A stretch of DNA of 64,000 nt, taken from Spirodela intermedia (lineage: Eukaryota > Streptophyta > Magnoliopsida > Alismatales > Araceae). The translations under genes were made by a program, and so were the position numbers. The stretch covers positions 4,503,001 through 4,567,000 of the forward strand of contig LR746273.1 of the NCBI GenBank assembly GCA_902729315.2. The letters run 5' to 3'. Below the pieces are notes generated by a model. The model made no database searches, was not told the origin of the DNA, and saw nothing but the letters and a program-made list of their open reading frames with translations. Shown piece after piece: positions 35,898-48,214 of this stretch (position 1 is the first letter of the stretch; every line of letters starts with the position of its first letter).

Positions 35898-36689
35898 GAC
35901 AGGGATGGAGAGAGATTTAAGAGAGAGAGGGAGACGTCGGTGGATGGGTTCTGAGCTTGACAGGGAAAACCGATTGCGAAATTGTGAGCTAAAACTTCAC
36001 TTTTTACGTTATTTTCATTCAATAATAGTCCCAAGATCGTAACTATGCAAGGATATATGTTTTCTTCGTAAGCTTTTGGATGTGCAAGGGAGTTAATATG
36101 CGAGAATCCCGTGGGCCCACATGAACCACGCTCCTCAAGGGTATAATTTTCGTGAGATATTTTTAGGAGGGGAAAAAATGAAAAAGCCTATTTCTGCAGG
36201 AATCTTTCTTAATTAAGTTAATACCTGCTGGCCATGGATTGAAGGGCGTACGGCAGTCACATAAGGTTGTAGGTTTAATTATCATTATTAAATAGGAGAT
36301 TGAGATTTTCACGATTTTGCTCCTCTTGGGTCTAAACATTTTTCATTCGATTATATATTTGTTTAGAATCCATCAATCTGGGGTTTAGTCCTCATAGGAT
36401 CCGATGGAGGACACGTAGCGCATTCTGGGGCCAACTGGCTATCCGTCACAATGTCAACAGATCTCGTAAATTGACAACATATAGTCGACATGGTGTCACC
36501 AGTACGGCGCTCCCTCGTGACGCCGCATCAGCAGCTCTCCACTCTCCCGTCCCACTTGCTCTGTCAGAGTTATTAAAAAAAACCAGCTTTTTTGGTCCCT
36601 GGATTCAACTAATGGGCTTCGTCCACCTGCCCCGCCGCCGTTCTTCGGGCCGGTGTTCCAAAATCTGGCCCGGAACAAACCCGCCTCGG
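35898..36689. other. Upstream flank of the METE pseudogene, no gene seen
   Basis: Mixed composition. The segment at 36460-36690 is GC-richer and open in several frames but shows no recognised motif. Confidence 0.45.
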
Positions 36690-36691
36690 CG

Positions 36692-36733
<42 letters not shown>
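36690..36733. repeat. (CT)n microsatellite
   Basis: A pure CT run of about 40 nt, followed by AAAATGGGG. Confidence 0.9.
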
Positions 36734-36735
<2 letters not shown>

Positions 36736-36814
36736 ATGGGGTAAAATTTATACCAGGCCAGAACGAGATGAGATACAGTAGTCAAATGTATGGGCTAATA
36801 TTGATTGGTGTCTC

Positions 36815-37075
36815 AAATCGAACATTATGTATTAATTGGCCAAATTATCGGTGTGTAGCTGGGCCAAATTGGACAGTAAATGTGTGTGGTCTGAATGGGC
36901 TGATATGTTAAATGGACCAAATGACCCGATGTGTACTTAGAGAGACCAAATATGCTAGTATCTGTTACCGGACCAAATGGCTCGATATGCTTAGATGGAC
37001 CAAAATTAGGCAATATATGTTAGCCGGCCAAATGGGCGAATAGGTATCGCTTGATAAAACGGCCCAAAGTGGATA
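36815..37075. repeat. Degenerate tandem repeat built on GGACCAAATGG
   Basis: About eight units of roughly 26-50 nt each start with a variant of GG(A/C)CCAAATGG. A following phrase resembles GCTCGATATGCTTAGAT or CCCGATGTGTACTTAGA. Examples begin near 36838, 36869, 36915, 36944, 36972, 36998, 37025 and 37059. Divergence is high. Confidence 0.55.
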
Positions 37076-40000
37076 GCATCAGTAATGAATATCACCTTCG
37101 TCCAAGAATCATCTCTATGGCCTTAAACTGAGATGACTTCATGATTTGGGTACGAATCCGTTGAGACTCTCTTTGTACCATTTACTTTGAGTTCATGACT
37201 TTTTAAGGTTTTATTCATTAATAATTTCTTAGTCATTAATAACTTCATAATCATGTCAATCCTCTTTCTTTGGTTGTAATATTTATTAAACAGTGAAAGC
37301 CCAATATTGATGAATTAATGACTAGGTAAAAATGTTTTGTCTATGGGTGAATGTCTACCCTTAGAGGGTTCATGTTTGATAACAAAATATCTATTATTAG
37401 GAAACTTTGTTGATATTTTTCATGAGCTTTAGGGAATTAAATAATTATTTCCCAATATAGAGATGACAAACAATAAGATATGTAATACTCTCCCAAAGTT
37501 ATGTTACCCTATTTCAATACTATGTCAACCTAGTAAGATATGTACGATCAATTCTTCTTTCAAGTGTCAACTTTGAAATGTTGTGTTCTCACTTTTAAGC
37601 AAAATTAAAAACAAGAAGCAAAGTTCCTCCACAAATAAGTGCCAAGACTTGGGCTCAAACAGTACTCAAGAAATTAGGGGGTTAATTTAGACAACACTAG
37701 TAACAAAACTTGGCTGTCAATGTCATAAAAAGTATTGACATATTTGAGCTTATGGCAAGATTAGATCAAAATTATTGACCCTAATGTGGAGAAGAAAGGA
37801 AATAAATTCAAGCATCAACTCCTAATAGAGGGTTGATCAAAACTGATAGTAAAAACTCCACAAGTCAACCCATTTTCTAGTTGTTAGAGGAGAAGGCTTT
37901 TTCCACAGCTAGTAGACTTGTAACTTTAAAAGACCATGAACTTGGCTAGTTTCTTGAGCTTCCAAGATCCAGAACTTATAAAATGTATAAGCTTTTCTTT
38001 CAAGATATACTAAGTTCATTTAATATATGTAAACCCCACATGCTTTGGAATCACCATGAACATCCCAAAAAGGTGGTGTTAAATTTTCATTTATAGAATT
38101 TTTATTGAGCAAGGTTCAAAAGTCTACATAATACCATGAGAAATCTAACGCACTGCAAAGATCTTATTGATACTATAGGAAAGCTAAAGTATAAAAAACT
38201 TGGGAGAATCTTACTAGGATACATAAGAGGAGGCTTAGGGAGAGGGCAAAGTCTTTTGATGAATTCACTTTAGTTGAGAAAACTTCAGATAGATAATGGA
38301 CACTCTGAAAGCTTGAACGAAGTTGATTTTCATGCTCTTCATGTGCTCAAAGATGAATCTCAAAAGCTTAGATTCCTTAGAGAAAGAAGGTTAGTGTGAA
38401 AACACTCTATTTTTCCATTATATTTTCATATGAACCTAAATATAGGCTGAAACACCCCTTTTATACTCAACATAATGAATCACCAAACAATCATTGCAAC
38501 AAAGATAACAATCTACACTTGGAATTTAAATGTTATACATGTTCATTAATCTTATAAAAGTCATAAAAATTAGAAATATTTGAATTTTGATGATAATTAG
38601 CCTTACCATGGTTATCTTCAAATTATCCTTCTAATGAGAAAACTTGCATCTAAAATTCGTTTTAATCATGTATGGAACAAATATGAACCTATTATCCTTT
38701 GATAAATTTTCACATGGTTTGATTATCTTATTTATAGCAATTCACACTTTGAGGGTAAGACAATTATCATCTAGACATACTAGATTACCTTTTGTCAACA
38801 TCAAAACAATTAACCCTCACAAAACCACTTTCATTGTGAGTTAGTTTTTACAAGTCAAAAATTCACGAAGGACTTGCACCAATTCTATTGGTTTAAATCT
38901 ATAGTTCATATTCAAATGCTAATATTTTAAATTGTTGACTATGATCAGTTCACACAAATGAAATAACTAGAAATGTATATTTAAAATTATATCATAAATA
39001 AAAAATAAAATTCTAAAGCAACAAACTCATGTTATTTTTTACAACCATTTACTTCAAGTAGGATAAAAAGGATTCATATAAAAAACATGAATAAGTCTAG
39101 TGGTAGAGAGAATTTTTAATTGTGAAATTTAACTTTAGGATTAAAATTTACTATGTCATATATAAGAAATTAATCAAAACACTAGTACTAGTTTGGATTA
39201 GAATTTTGTATTGTTGAATGAAAAGCTAGTGATCATTATTGGGGAAAAATGGTCATTGAAATCATTCTAATGAACCACATAGGCATTTTCATTTAGGTTG
39301 GTATGAAATATGTCTTCATTACATGTAGGATCAATAATTAAACTTGTTTAAAAAATAGACTTGTTTGCAAAATTATCCATTATTAATGTTGATGATTTAT
39401 TTAGCATTTAAAAAAGATATTACATCAACAATTATATAAACCCTCTAAAAATAATAAATAACAATCAACATGCAATATATTGTTGATAGTGCTTGTTTTG
39501 AATCATATCAAACAATTTTTTGAGGCTATGTTTAGACATTGTCTCTTTCACTCTTATTTTTATGTGAGGTGAAATCTCATTTTTATAATTGAGTCTTGGG
39601 CCATTTATGGTTATTTAAAATGGCTGAAAAGCAAGCCTTGTATTGTCTCATCAATAAATTATTTGAATTTTTTGTTGCACCGTGTTTGCCTTTAAAATAT
39701 CTTTCATTGAAAGTTGTTAATTTCTTGATAATACAACATGCTATATATTGTTGATAGTGCTTGTTTTGAATCATATAAAACAATTTCTTGATCCTTGAGT
39801 AGAATCTCTTTAAATTCTTCATTGGTTTTTTAGTTTGGATGTAATGCTCCCTTGATCAATTTGCAATCCCAACTTGAGCTTTTAAGTTTTTCTAGTTATT
39901 CTTCATTGAATGCTGGAAATTTTTAGAAAGAAAGTCACAAGAGAATTAACAATCAAGAGTTGTCTCAAATGGATGAGGAAAACTTCACTGTATAGCTGTA

Positions 40001-43000
40001 ATTTTGATATGGTCTTTCTACCTTTTTTTCCTCCCCATCATTCTCCTTCTAAACTTAGAAAATATATGAAGCTTCCTTTGCATTTAAATCAATAGCAAAA
40101 CCTTGAAGTTGGAACATATATATTAGGAAATAATAGGACCAATAAGCCCAAAACTAGATCTGATGACATAATGGTAGTTCATGAATTTTCATATAAATAA
40201 AGTAAAGATTTATAATATAAATGAACTCCAAATCATTTCAAACAGAACATGAGAAGAAATATCACAATTGAGGTTCCAAGTCAGCTTTTTAAGTCACTTA
40301 TTTGTAATTTCTTCGAACTCTCAATCATTACTTCAAATTTGGTATCAAGAATAATATATGCTGAAAGTTAAGAATGTTTCACATAAAAGTTCAACATATA
40401 TCTTCTTTCTAAAGACTCAAGATATGATACTATATATTTATCTCAACACTTTAAGTTACATATATGAGTATTTTTTCGTAAAAATTATTCTTACCAAATC
40501 AAGGGTATCATCTATATTTTCTTATTAGAGATCTATCATCAAGATAAAAGATTAATTTTAAGCAGATTTTAAAATCATTTTACCAATCTCAAATCATCAT
40601 CATTTTACACTATTTACACTATCATATGGGCAGTTTGAACACTACAATGATATTTTCATCATTTTCATAATAATTACTTTGCATATGAGTGTACAAATGC
40701 ATTCTCAAGTTGTGTTTATTCAATAATAATAATTTGATTACACAAGTAGATCGGTCATCATCAAAATATTTCAAGGGAATCAAGGCTCTTTGGGCCAACA
40801 TACTATTGGAATCCTAATGAGATGTTAAAATTGTTGGTTTAAGTATTTTATTTTAATGAATAATCATAAAAGATAGAAAAAATATTTGTAACATGTTACA
40901 CTTGAACTAATGCTGGGATAAAGCTATAAATTATTAGATCTTATCCAAAACAAATTAGTATGTTTTTCATACACAAAAATAATTGGAATTAGATACAAAA
41001 GAAGAAAGTTAGATTTGGAACAAAAAAGAAGAATTCAAAAATAAAAATTGACAAAAATTGTGTAGGTTACCCCATGGGTCAACACAACAAAGTCAACTTT
41101 GCGAGTCCACACACCAACTTTTGAGTCAAAAACATAAGAGAGAGAAGTGTGTGGACATATGCATAACCCCATCTGCATGAAAATAAAAAAATGTCAAAGG
41201 GAGAAAGTGTGTCTACCCATTTGCTGACCCAATTATAAGAGAATAAAATCTCAAGAGAGAAAAAATAAGATTTTCTTTGAGATATTTAGAATGTTAGATA
41301 TCCCAAAGAAAAAATCAATGTGCTAGAAATCTTTGATTAACTATGGCATTTCCAAGATGTTATAAGATCAAGAAAAAAATCACATAATCTCATTCTAACA
41401 CATATACAAAGTGATCTTGTCAAAGGGCAGTGAAATAAATAGTCTCAACCCACAGTCTACTCTTCAATAAGAAGTCTTAATGCTCATAGTTACTAAGATA
41501 CCATTTGGTACATCAAGTCTTAACACAGTAAGACACAACACAAAGGTATAATAATACGGCTTCTTATTTTTACATTACAAATATACTTGTCTATTTCTGT
41601 GACCTATGTCTTGACAACTCCTTATTTTAACTGTAATAGAGACTAACTATTTGAGCTTTGTAAAGATGAGAATTGGAAACTATTTTTTGAATATTACAAG
41701 CTCAAAACTTAAGAACATTATAACATCATTAAAAAATTAACCCCCCCAACATTTTAGAAGAGAACCACTACCATGACTACACATTTAATGAAGTGTGTAC
41801 AACTTTAGGCCCATGCATCAATAGTCAAGAAAGCTATCCACCAAAATTGTTAGAACATTTGGTCTTTAATAGTTTATTTAAATATTTCAGGAACTTGGAC
41901 CAATCTAGAGCCATTAATCTGGAAAATAATAACTAGGTGCTAACTTGACCTCCTAGAGCAAAGCATCTAGAAGAGATTAGTTGGGTTGTAATTTTATTTG
42001 GCTCATTAGAGTTTGCAAATGTAGAATGAGTATTTTTGGAAAATACTTGAGCTGATTATAGTTGTTAAATCTAGCAGAAGCTACCTAAAGCTTTGAGCCA
42101 AATAATACTTAAAATGTGTTTTGTATTAACATGAGATAGTAGAAGCTAAGGGCATAATACTTGGAGAGTGGAGTAGGCCTAGTATGTTAAACCAACTTAA
42201 AATTTCCTTCCCTCTGATTTATAAAATTATAAATTAATTATAACTCTAAAAAAGACTGATTTTACCCCCTTTCTCTTCCCCCTTTTTTTTGGTTACTCTC
42301 ATAACCTCCTAAAACCTATAATATCATCATCACAAGAGTAATTTTAGATTCATATGGAAATTTTAGTGCTTTGAAATAATGGGCTTTTCCTTCCCATTCT
42401 TGCTTTTCGCTTCATCCATTTCTTTCATCAAAGCTCCATTAAAAGTTTGCCAGTAATTTTATTAAAGTGCTTAGCTTCTTCAAATATTATAAAATCTGGA
42501 TCCATTTTTTGCCATGAAAACCAATCTTAAAGTAGCAACATCCTTCATGATTTAACAAACGCCTTTAGCATAGATGAATTCCAACTTCCATCTGAAGTCT
42601 TATTAGGTCTCCAACACTCTAAGATTGTGTTGAGTTTATTCTTTTATCAAGTACAACATTGAGTCCTAATGGCTTTGCAATTTGAGGACATAATATTCCA
42701 TCAAGTTCAGTGGAAGAGGTTGCATCTGTCGCAAGGTTGAGTAGAACAATAGAACAAGTTTAGTTTAATGGTGAAGACATCGGCAGATATTATTATTATT
42801 TTCAAGTACGATCCTTGGCCTCTCTCTCTCTCTCGTTCACTCACTCGCTCTCACTCGCTCTCTCACACAAACTGAATACATATCGTATAAAAGACCCGAA
42901 GGATAGTTGGATACGGGTCATTTTCTATAGAAATAATTATAATGCTTCCTACCAGAGATCTAAACGCAAAGAAATGCTGTCAAAATCCTGAAACGGCAAA

Positions 43001-43171
43001 TAGAAAGAAGGGTATGGTCCTACACCGCGGGTGAGACCCACCTGACCAACAGAGTCGAGAGGGGACCAGAAAAAGGGCGGGTGAAGACTCGTTATTATTC
43101 TAGGCCAAGGGGGTGAGGGTACTGCACCTCTTCGTCGCTCTTTTGCCTCTTCATCGAGGAAGGTGGTGGTC
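37076..43171. other. Long AT-rich intergenic tract between the METE copies
   Basis: About 6 kb with no recognisable gene, only short open frames. A direct repeat pair (39466-39790) and a short CT-rich stretch at about 42818-42870 are the only structures I noted. Old transposon sequence is likely. Confidence 0.5.
39466..39790. repeat. Direct repeat pair of about 57 bp, 268 bp apart
   Basis: CAACATG..ATATATTGTTGATAG, continuing TGCTTGTTTTGAATCATAT.AAACAATTT.TTG, occurs at 39466-39522 and 39734-39790 with only a few differences. These could be remnants of a larger element or a local duplication. Confidence 0.85.
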
Positions 43172-44303
43172 TCAGTTGGGGGAGGCGAGCTGGGCGCGGA
43201 GGAGCTTGGCTGCGGAAACCATGGCGGTGAGGGCGGGAGTGACCTCGGGGTACTTGCGAGTCTTGAGGCCGCAGTCCGGGTTGACCCAGAGGATGTTGGT
43301 CTCGAGCACCGCCAGCATCTTCTTCACCCGGTCGGCGATCTCCTCCGTGGAGGGGATCCTCGGGGAGTGGATGTCGTAGACCCCCGGGCCGATGCCGGCC
43401 CCGTACTTGACGCCCTCCCGGAACACCGACAGCAGCTTCTCGTCGGAGCGTGAGTTCTCGATGGTGATCACGTCGGCGTCCATGTCGATGATCGAGTGGA
43501 TGATGTCGTTGAAGTTGGAGTAGCACATGTGGGTGTGGATCTGCAGTCGGTCAGCCCCAGTTAGCTCCCCGCATTGACTGAGATTCTATCTCAGAGGGAG
43601 AAGAAGAAGAGGAACCAGAAGGGTGACCTGGGTGGTGTCCTTGACGCTGCAGTTGGTGATGCGGAAGGAGTGGACGGCCCAGTCGAGGTAAAAGGCCTGC
43701 TCGGATTTCCGTAGAGGGAGGCCTTCCCTTAGAGCTGCTTCGTCGATTTGGATGACCTGCAGATAGAGAATCCACGGTCAGAACCTCCTCTGAGGAAGGT
43801 GGAAGAAGAAGAAGAAGAAGAAGAAAGAGAGCTCGAGGAGAAGGGTACGGACAGTGATCCCACTGGCTTCGAGATCCTCAACCTCCCTCTGGATGGCGAG
43901 AGCAATCTGGTAGCACGTCTCGAACCTGGAAACAGGGACCAGTCGGTTAACCTAATCAGTAGACCCTCGACTGGTTGGAGCTGGTAGTGAGGATGAGCGG
44001 GGTTTGGGGTCTCTCTCACCTGGGTTGGTCGTTCCTGACGAAGGACCAGTTGAGAATGGTGACGGGGCCAGTGAGCATGCCCTTCATGGGGCGCTGGGTC
44101 ATGCTCTGGGCCATGGTGGACCAGAAGACCGTCATGGGCTTGGGGCGGCTCACATCACCGTAGATGATCGGCGGCTTCACGCACCGTGACCCATACGACT
44201 GCACCCACCCGTTGGCGGAGAAAGCGAAGCCTGACAGTTGCTCCCCAAAGTACTCCACCATGTCGTTCCTCTGCAGGTTACATCAATTCAATTCAATCAA
44301 GGG

Positions 44304-44351
<48 letters not shown>

Positions 44352-47034
44352 TTCTTCCCTTGTTTGGATATGCAAGTCTATGGGGATGTTACGAATGGTC
44401 ACCTCGGGTTCGCCATGAACAAGGACGTCTATATCGAGCTCCTCCTGCAGCTTAACGACCTTGCTGATCTCCTCCCTGATGGCCCTGACATAATCTTCCT
44501 CGGAGATCCTGTGAAATCAACGCGGTAAAAGCCGAACAGATGAGTAATCAGTTCAGAAGATTCCGTCTGCCACCATGCAGATGAACAATTCGTTGGCTGA
44601 GATTTGCTCACTTGTTTGCCTTGTACTCACGACGGACCCGTCGAAGCTCAATTGTCTGGGGGAATGAACCAATGGTGGTAGTGGGAAGGATCGGGAGGTT
44701 GAGCTTCTTCTGCTGTGCATCCAATCTGGCACTAACATTTGTTGCCCTGCGGTGATCGGATCCCTTTAGACCAGCCGCCTGTAAACAGAGCGGCCGAAAA
44801 CTCTGTCATTAGAAAGAGAAACTTCATCCTGAATCAACGTAAGAAAGCAGAGAATGATCCACAAAGACTCACAGCTTTCTGAACCTCCTCGTTAGTCACC
44901 CTGGGGGAGGTCCTCCTGGAAGCTTGGGCAGCAGCATTGGCTGAGAAGTATGCCTTTATCATGCAAGAAGTAGAACATTAAAGCCGGGAAACTAAGAGTG
45001 AATAACCCTATTCTTCATTAAGGTCTCTGAAAGAGGCTTGAAACATATGAATGTATGTGCGTACCTCATTCTTTTGACCACCCAATGCCTTGGCCAAACC
45101 ATCGACCTCCACAATCTTCTGTGCAGCGAAAGCCAACCATGACTTGATTTCATGGTCCAACTTAGTCTCATTAATCAAGTCCACGGCAGTATGCAGGAGC
45201 GAACATGAGGTAGAAACAACAAGCTTGTCTGTTCAAAACAAGCTCCAGAGTCAACACAGGTCACCAATTTCTCTGGGAAGCAACTCTTGGAAAGGAAGAA
45301 ATTGTATCTATGCACACCTTTGCCTACAATGGCCTCAAGAGATCCAAGAATGCTGAGGGAAGCAGCGAGATCATTAGCCCAAATGTTCCTTCCGTCAACA
45401 ACTCCTGCGAAAAGGTATTTGTTGGCAGGGAAGTCGCTCTTAATCAAGTCCAGCGTTTTGGCTCCACGGACAAGATCAAACCCAAATCCAGAGACACCAC
45501 TCAAGCTCGTCAGAGTCCTGTCAGAAAGCAAAATGAGGGAAGATTGGCTTAAACCAAGATGGACAGCATGTTGAGGCTTCTACAAGGCCAACAAGAAGGA
45601 GGAATCAACTGACTTGTATGCTGCAGCAGGAACATCAGCAAAGTAGGTCTCAATAAGAACATTCAAGCCAGAGAAGGAAGATTCTAACTCTCCATAAGCT
45701 AGGGTGAAAGCTTCCAATTTTTGGGCATCCAGATCCAACACGAGTGTCGGCTCATCAAACTGGATCCAAGAGGCACCTGCTTCCTTAAGCTCAGCAATGA
45801 CTTCCCTGCACAGGGCCAATAATCAGTAATATGCTGGAAACGATTCACTTAAAAGATGCAAAGACTTCTGAACTCCACAAATAAATTCCTGCAAAGGAGA
45901 ATCGTACTTGTAGACAGGGAGAACATTTGGCAGCAAAGAAAGAGGGGAGAAGGATTTCTGAACTCCTTTTGCTGGTTTTGAGAGCAATAGGTAAGTCACA
46001 GGTCCAATGAGCACTGGAACAGTATCCACCCCCAGCTACATCATGAAACAAAGTTTTAGAGGACTGTGATCAAGTGGGAATAGTAGCTAACATGTAAAAG
46101 GCTGAAAAAAATCAAAAATAAAAATGATAAAGAGCTACATGGCATCTCGAAACCCATTGAATGACTCAATCAGTTTATTTCACTCAAAATCATGTGCACA
46201 AACAATAAAGCTTCCTACGTCAAATGGTAGATAGGTTGAGGCTTCAACACAAGTTTTAGAGGCTTTATGCACATAGACATGATCTACAGGTCAGTAAATT
46301 TCAATTATTTACGCTATCAAGCAGTCAAACAAATAATGATGACAGAAAACATAAACATTTATGTTTTACTTCAAAATATTTATGTGAAACAAAAGAAATT
46401 TAATTCCACGGACATGAAATCATCATAGAGAAAATCACGAAAGGGTTCTCCAGGCAGGTTTAATAGTTTTGGCACATACCGCCTTGGCATCTTTATACTC
46501 AGACACAGCCTTGTGGGAGCCGTAGGAGAACTTTGTGTTTGGCCCAAGTTCAGGGACGATGAAATGGCTGGAGAAACAAAAAAGGAATCCAAATGTTCAC
46601 ATTTTTATGAGAAAGCCTGAAACTTAAATCAGAAGAGACAAGCGAGAGAAAAACTTGAAAGATATGACCATATTAATCACTTACTAGTTAGTGTCGAACC
46701 ACTTGGTCATCTCCATAGCAGGCAGAGTGGCATTACCCCTAGCCATGGAAAAGTAGATTTCATGTCCAATCTCTCCACCAGTGTAGCCATATCTGTCAGG
46801 AACGGCCCCAAGCATTGCCGTGGTGTCAAGCACCTGGTCGTAGAATGAGAAGGTGTTGCTGGGGATGTACTTGATCCCAGCATCAGACATCTGCTTCCAG
46901 ATGGAGGACCTCAGATCAGCAGCAACTTTCTGCAGATCCTCAGCGGTACTCTTCCCATCCCAGAAAGACTCCAAGGCAAACTTGAGCTCTCTCTTGGGCC
47001 CCATCCGAGGGTATCCAACAATGTGGGACGCCAT
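43172..47034 (-). CDS. METE: 5-methyltetrahydropteroyltriglutamate-homocysteine methyltransferase (cobalamin-independent methionine synthase)
   Basis: Thirteen exons: 46685-47034, 46480-46567, 45908-46035, 45614-45805, 45318-45517, 45065-45228, 44873-44953, 44612-44778, 44403-44508, 44020-44270, 43853-43925, 43628-43756 and 43172-43540. They total 2298 nt, giving 765 residues, the usual length of plant METE. The enzyme moves a methyl group from methyl-tetrahydrofolate polyglutamate to homocysteine, making methionine and feeding the S-adenosylmethionine cycle. No organelle transit peptide is seen (start [17 protein letters not shown]), fitting a cytosolic form. Conserved blocks: [20 protein letters not shown] and [11 protein letters not shown] at the start of the C-terminal barrel; [51 protein letters not shown], holding the zinc-binding His and Cys; and [13 protein letters not shown] with the second zinc Cys. 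The donor of exon 11 (GTCCGT) is weak. All phases fit and no lesion was found. A tandem relative at 31520-35218 is a pseudogene. Confidence 0.96.
44305..44351. repeat. (CT)n microsatellite in METE intron 9
   Basis: A pure CT run of about 45 nt between exons 10 and 9. It is at the same place as the CT run in the pseudogene copy (32645-32706). Confidence 0.92.
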
Positions 47035-47037
47035 ATT

Positions 47038-48214
47038 TCTGGTGATAAATACCATAAATGACTGGATTAAACCCCAACTTTGGATACTAAAACAGTATTA
47101 GACCACAAATCGTAAACATCAGGGTGCATGAAGAGGATCGCATTTTCACATATACATTGGCACGCCCATAGTTGGTTGGAATAATGAACGAGATTTATTT
47201 GTAGATACATAAATAGTAAAGAAGAAGATATGAGATCCAGAGTGAGATAATGAACTCATCATCAAGATTAGAGAACAAGAATTTTCTTGAGATGGATAAA
47301 GAGCATAAATATAGGAGGAACGAATGTACAATAATTAATTCCCCAAAATATTCAAATAGTAGGATCGAACACAGGAAAGGCGAAGAAAGAAAGACCTCGG
47401 ATCTACGAGAAGAAAATAAAGATAGATCACAAAGATAGATCGAAACAGATAACGAGATTATCGTAGCTATGGCGAGATGTACGAGTCAAAACTAGGGCCT
47501 CGGCAGAGAACGGATCTAATCCGCATAGTGGGTTGCAACAGAGTAGCAACACAGGTTAAACTAGATCCCCATACAGAAGATAGAAAAATAAGAACAATAT
47601 ATCGGGCCATTAAACTGATTCCCTCCCCCTATCTACTTCTGGAATCAGATCTGAAACGACGCGAGTCTGCAGTAAGCAGATGCCACGACAATAGGATCCT
47701 GCACTCGTAACACTATTGAGATGGCAGAAAAATCTAATCAACTAACCCCAACAGTAAAAGTTTTAAGGAGAAAACAGAGCACCACCTACGAAAGACATCA
47801 AAAACCAAAAAAAGGAAAAGATGATAAGCAGGAAAGAGAAAGCAACCAGAAGGAAGGAATCAGATATGAATCCCCACAATGAAGGAGAAGCAGTGCGGTA
47901 ATAATCACCCTCAGACCTCACCGGATGAGAAGGAGAAGAATGATTCCACAGATGATCTGTTGATTCAACAAAAGCTACCAAACAGAGAAGAAGGCGAGAT
48001 CTGAAGAAGCAGAAGGTGGGAGGAGGGGATTGAAGACGCGCAGCCGCGGGGCGCGGGGGGGAGGGAGAGCGAGCGAGCGAGAGAGAGAGAGAGAGAGAGG
48101 AGCGCTACCTTTGAGGAGAAGCGGTAGAGTAGCTCCTGAATGGTCCTCGTGGCGGCAGAGTCTGTGAATGAGAAAGGGCACAGGCTATAATAGCAGGGAT
48201 TTACGGTATTTATA
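47038..48214 (-). promoter_or_regulatory. METE promoter, non-coding first exon and 5' UTR intron
   Basis: TATAAAT on the minus strand lies at 48208-48214. The non-coding first exon ends at 48109 (CTCAAAG, then GTAGCG). A leader intron of about 1.07 kb ends in CACCAG before AAATATGGCG (exon restart 47038, ATG 47032-47034). GA/CT-rich runs at 48062-48098 and 48222-48265 flank the first exon. The CT runs read as CT on the sense strand, as is common in plant leaders. Confidence 0.65.

Noticed and set aside
43095-43526. His/Arg/Gly-rich minus-strand frame over the METE last exon
   Set aside because: Wrong frame; the other minus-strand frame encodes the conserved zinc-site end of METE.
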